Assembly: GCF_024171605.1 (NCBI RefSeq)
Contig: NZ_JALKAA010000001.1
Span: 310,001 to 374,000, forward strand
DNA length: 64,000 nucleotides
Source of the DNA: Pontibacter sp. HSC-36F09
GTDB lineage: Bacteria; Bacteroidota; Bacteroidia; Cytophagales; Hymenobacteraceae
Direction: 5' to 3'
Shown here: piece by piece, positions 61,206-64,000 of the stretch
Position numbering within the stretch: the first letter of the stretch is position 1
Layout of the letters: each line of letters begins with the position of its first letter
The notes under the pieces: generated by a model
What the model was told of the DNA's origin: nothing
The model's database searches: none
Seen by the model: only the letters and a program-made list of their open reading frames with translations
Translations under genes and position numbers: made by a program

Positions 61206-61850
61206 ATGGAATTCCTGGACGAAGAACTGCAACAATACGCAGAGGACCATACCTCACCGGAGTTGGAGCTACTGCATAAAATAAATCGCCAGACGCACCT
61301 GAACGTGATGCGGCCGCGCATGCTATCGGGCCATCTGCAGGGCCGTTTGCTTTCCATGTTCTCCCACATGATTCGCCCCAAGCAGATCCTGGAGGTAGGC
61401 ACCTATACCGGCTATTCGGCTCTTTGCCTGGCCGAGGGACTGCAGGAAGACGGCACGCTACACACCATCGACATCAACGAAGAACTTGAAGATACAGTCC
61501 GTGGCTATATAAAAGAGGCGGGCCTGAGCGAGAGCGTGAAGTATTACATAGGCAATGCCCTTGAGATTATCCCGACCATCGACGCTACTTTTGACCTTGT
61601 GTTCATCGATGCCGACAAGTATAACTATACCAACTATTATAACCTGGTGATTGACCGGGTACGTTCGGGTGGTTACATTATTGCCGACAATGTGCTCTGG
61701 AGCGGCAAGGTGCTGGCCAAGTACCGCAAGAAACTCGACGAAGACACAGCTGCGCTCCTGGACTTCAACAAAATGGTGCAGGACGACCCACGGGTAGAGA
61801 ACATTCTGCTGCCGGTGCGCGATGGCCTGATGGTTGCCCGCAAAAAATAA
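61206..61850 (+). CDS. SAM-dependent O-methyltransferase (family 3)
   Basis: Class I methyltransferase of the caffeoyl-CoA/catechol O-methyltransferase type (Mg-dependent). Motifs: LEVGTYTGYSALCLAEGL (SAM loop), LHTIDINEELEDTVR, VFIDADKYNYTNYYNLVI (metal-binding Asp residues) and GGYIIADNVLWSGKV. At 214 aa it is the usual bacterial size. The acceptor is unknown; bacterial members often act on small catechol-like molecules or have no known substrate. It is followed by a hairpin terminator. Confidence 0.93.
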   Translation: MEFLDEELQQYAEDHTSPELELLHKINRQTHLNVMRPRMLSGHLQGRLLSMFSHMIRPKQILEVGTYTGYSALCLAEGLQEDGTLHTIDINEELEDTVRGYIKEAGLSESVKYYIGNALEIIPTIDATFDLVFIDADKYNYTNYYNLVIDRVRSGGYIIADNVLWSGKVLAKYRKKLDEDTAALLDFNKMVQDDPRVENILLPVRDGLMVARKK

Positions 61851-61853
61851 CAG

Positions 61854-61876
61854 AAAAGCGACCACGTGTCGCTTTT
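61854..61876 (+). terminator. Rho-independent terminator after the O-methyltransferase
   Basis: A 9-bp stem (61854-61862 with 61868-61876) and 5-nt loop, followed by T's. Confidence 0.85.
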
Positions 61877-62068
61877 TTTATGCCTTATAGGTATAGCTGC
61901 CAGGTATAGCAAAAGCGCTCGGGCATAGGTATACCATATTGCATTACATGGCCTCTACGCAGCAGTTGCTTGCGAACAGTCCGCAAGTACTCCCTATTAC
62001 TTATCCACACTAAAAAATTTCTCTAAAATAACTTCGTTCTAAGCTTTAGAATGCGGGGTAAATTGCGT

Positions 62069-62076
62069 TAATTTTG
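62069..62076 (+). promoter_or_regulatory. Promoter -7 element for the lytic transglycosylase
   Basis: TAATTTTG, exact match. The leader to the ATG would be about 110 nt. Confidence 0.5.
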
Positions 62077-62191
62077 CAAGTCTATCTCTATATAGAGAAC
62101 ATCCTATACCTTAATGAGTTATCAACAGCTGTTTCAACATATACTGTAGCCACTTTGTGGATAGCTTCGCTTATTTTACCCGTTTACCTTT

Positions 62192-64000
62192 ATGAAGACA
62201 CCATTACCATTTTTGTTGCTCCTGCTTCTGCCATTGTTTGCTGTGGCACAAACTGTCACTGTGCCGCACAACCTGTATTTTGGTGATATCCACCTGCGCA
62301 TTTCGCCCAGGGCGCAGGAAGAGATCCAGAAAAAAGTGGATGCCCTGCACCGCAGCCCAAAGTTCTTCCAGATGAAAGTGGAGCTGGCCGATGCCTACTT
62401 TCCGCTGATTGAGCGCACATTTCAGGAAGAAGGCGTTCCGGATGATTTCAAGTACCTGGCCCTACAGGAAAGCGGCCTGCGCGGCGATGCCGTGTCTACT
62501 TCCAATGCCGTAGGTTACTGGCAGTTCAAAAAAGAAGCTGCCCTGGACTTTAACCTGCGCATGGACCACCTGGTGGATGAACGACGGCATATTATAGAGG
62601 CCAGCCGTGGAGCTGCCCGCTATTTTAAGCGCAGCAACAACTTCTACAACAACTGGTTCAATGCGCTGCTCTCTTATTACCACGGTTACTCTGGCGCTAA
62701 AGCCTATACCAAAGAATCAGACAAGGGCAGCAAAAGAATGGACATCACCGAAAAGTCTGACCCATACCTGTTGACGTTCCTGGCGCATAAAGTAGCCTAC
62801 GACAGCTTTATTGGAAAGAGTGCCCCGCCCGTGGTTTCGCTGCGTGAGCTGCGTGCTACCCCTGGCCAAAGCCTGGCCGATATTGCACTGGCTTATCAAA
62901 CCGATCCATCTGAACTCGAAAAATACAACAAATGGCTGTTGGGCAGCACTATACCCGCCGACAAGGATTATTATGTCATGCTTCCGGTTCGCCATACTTC
63001 AGAGCCAGGTATAGTAGCATCAACCGAGCCTGTGCGCACGACACCTGTTCGACAGACGGCTGCTATACCTGCAGCAGGCAGCATCATCAAGCGTAATAAC
63101 CTCAACGCCATCGTAGCTGGCAAAGGCGACACCAAAGACAAGTTGGCCATCAAAGCCGGTATTACCACCCGCAAGCTACTCCGCTTTAACGACATGCGCG
63201 ACTTCGACAAGTTCGAGGAAGGCGAAGCTTATTACATCGAAGCAAAACGCCTGAATGCCGATAAAGAGTACCATGTGGTGCAGCACGGCGAAACTATGCA
63301 GGAGATTGCACAGCAATACGGCATCCGGATGGACTACCTGCAGTTTAAGAACCGCATGAAGCGTGCGGAAGTGCCGGTACCAGGCCGTGTACTCTGGCTG
63401 CAGAAGCGTCGTCCGGCCAAGGTAGCCATCGAGGTACGTGAATTGAAGCCTATTCCGGGTGCTGAAAAGCAAAATGTGATTGCGCAGGAAAAAGCACCGC
63501 AAACCGTAACAACATCGGCTAAGACAACTGCTGCAGAGCCTGCTGCACAGCAAGACAATTTCCTGACCCGCTTAAAAAAGAGCTGGAATAAACTGAAAGG
63601 CCAGGCAGTAGAACCTGAACAAGAAGAAACGCAAACTACTGCCACAACAACAAAGCAGGAGGAAGAAACAACGACCGTTATACCTGCCAAAGAAGCTGAA
63701 CAAGGTATAGCTAAGGAGGAAACGACTGTAGAAGAAGAGCCTGTAAAGGTGGCTGTTGCTACTAAAAATGAAACGGCTCCTATACCTGTAATTAAACAAC
63801 CAGAGCAGGAAGTGAAAGCCACGGAGCCAATAGTAGCGCAGAAAGCGGCAACGCCAGCTGCTACGGAGAAGCCCAAAAACGCCGCCCTATACCCTGGCAA
63901 AAAAGCTCAGGAAACTGAGGAACAAAAAACAGTAACTCAGGAAAAGCAAGTTGAAGAGACAGAAGAGGAAAATGCCGAGTGGGCGGTAGGTCTGAGCGAA
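62192..64000 (+). CDS. LysM lytic transglycosylase (MltD-like), truncated by window end
   Basis: Periplasmic muramidase that cuts glycan strands. The frame stays open from ATG 62192 to base 64000 (603 codons), so the 3' end lies outside. A signal peptide (LLLLLLPLFAVAQ) precedes an SLT domain with YLALQESGLRGDAVS (catalytic Glu93), AVGYWQFKKEAALDF and NALLSYYHGYSGAKAY. LysM-like units follow at about residues 210-260 and 310-400 (HVVQHGETMQEIAQQYGI is the clearest). From residue 430 the sequence is Glu/Thr/Lys/Ala-rich and probably disordered, ending AEWAVGLSE. Similar to MltD/GlcNAc-binding autolysins. The promoter -7 element is at 62069-62076. Confidence 0.9.
   Translation, partial: MKTPLPFLLLLLLPLFAVAQTVTVPHNLYFGDIHLRISPRAQEEIQKKVDALHRSPKFFQMKVELADAYFPLIERTFQEEGVPDDFKYLALQESGLRGDAVSTSNAVGYWQFKKEAALDFNLRMDHLVDERRHIIEASRGAARYFKRSNNFYNNWFNALLSYYHGYSGAKAYTKESDKGSKRMDITEKSDPYLLTFLAHKVAYDSFIGKSAPPVVSLRELRATPGQSLADIALAYQTDPSELEKYNKWLLGSTIPADKDYYVMLPVRHTSEPGIVASTEPVRTTPVRQTAAIPAAGSIIKRNNLNAIVAGKGDTKDKLAIKAGITTRKLLRFNDMRDFDKFEEGEAYYIEAKRLNADKEYHVVQHGETMQEIAQQYGIRMDYLQFKNRMKRAEVPVPGRVLWLQKRRPAKVAIEVRELKPIPGAEKQNVIAQEKAPQTVTTSAKTTAAEPAAQQDNFLTRLKKSWNKLKGQAVEPEQEETQTTATTTKQEEETTTVIPAKEAEQGIAKEETTVEEEPVKVAVATKNETAPIPVIKQPEQEVKATEPIVAQKAATPAATEKPKNAALYPGKKAQETEEQKTVTQEKQVEETEEENAEWAVGLSE

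Larger units (their letters stand above)
61851..62191. other. Intergenic region with terminator, TATACCT copies and a -7 element
   Basis: 341 bp. After the terminator (61854-61876) there are AGGTATA copies at about 61889, 61902 and 61927, then a -7 element TAATTTTG (62069-62076), 116 bp before the next ATG, and a TATACCT copy in the leader. No ORF. Confidence 0.6.

Noticed and set aside
62074..62286. Small plus-strand frame upstream of the transglycosylase
   Set aside because: It overlaps the true start and signal peptide of the transglycosylase in another frame.

Overview
The window looks like ordinary chromosome from a Bacteroidota bacterium of the Cytophagales/Hymenobacteraceae type, plausibly Pontibacter; the genus is an inference. 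The evidence is a type IX secretion C-terminal domain, many promoter -7 elements of the Bacteroidota form TAnnTTTG, almost no Shine-Dalgarno sequences, an S16 protein with an Ala/Glu tail, a Rho factor with a long disordered insert, and an LptD-like protein beside an amidase. No prophage, IS transposase, CRISPR array, rRNA or tRNA gene was seen.

Layout. 0.2-3.4 kb: T9SS cargo protein, secreted M20 amidohydrolase, DUF1232 protein. 3.5-8.7 kb: methylmalonyl-CoA mutase small and large subunits, separated by an NTF2-like gene and a GNAT gene that sits between two copies of a short repeat. 8.8-14.1 kb: small envelope proteins, a periplasmic trehalase, a secreted beta-propeller and the mutase chaperone MeaB. 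14.2-18.9 kb: WD40-DivIVA-FolB operon, phosphopantetheinyl transferase, redoxin, SirB1-like protein. 19.2-25.6 kb: biotin-dependent acyl-CoA carboxyltransferase, then an envelope group (MCE/MlaD, amidase, LptD-like). 25.6-31.0 kb: panB, RluA-type pseudouridine synthase, desaturase, then the classic rpsP-rimM-trmD-rplS group. 31.2-37.4 kb: lipoprotein related to pyrophosphatase, coiled-coil protein, queD-folE, epimerase, PBP1. 37.5-41.4 kb: small proteins, a membrane methyltransferase-like protein, a UbiA prenyltransferase and an S23-type four-helix-bundle gene bracketed by repeats. 41.6-49.5 kb: rho, serS, TraB, GT9, PolX. 49.6-53.8 kb: EVE protein and pyrR-pyrB. 53.8-54.5 kb: a gene-free strip packed with repeats. 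54.5-64 kb: OmpA with thrombospondin type-3 repeats, pepP, GT9, M16 peptidase, O-methyltransferase and a LysM lytic transglycosylase cut by the window end.

Functional links. MutA, MutB and MeaB form a succinyl-CoA/methylmalonyl-CoA module, and the carboxyltransferase may feed acyl-CoA into or out of it. MCE, amidase, LptD-like protein, PBP1, OmpA, two GT9 enzymes and the lytic transglycosylase are envelope functions. QueD, FolE and FolB are pterin enzymes.

Most unusual signals. (1) The heptamer TATACCT/AGGTATA is strongly over-represented in genes and spacers and forces rare codons; some spacers carry it as inverted pairs. (2) A repeat family built on CACTCATT flanks the S23-type gene and, separately, the GNAT gene inside the mut locus, suggesting a mobile cassette. 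(3) Several enzymes have lost catalytic residues: the PolX polymerase site, the pyrophosphatase-like lipoprotein and the redoxin CxxC. (4) Several spacers are bounded by inverted AT-rich repeats, and one strip contains a 24-bp perfect inverted repeat.
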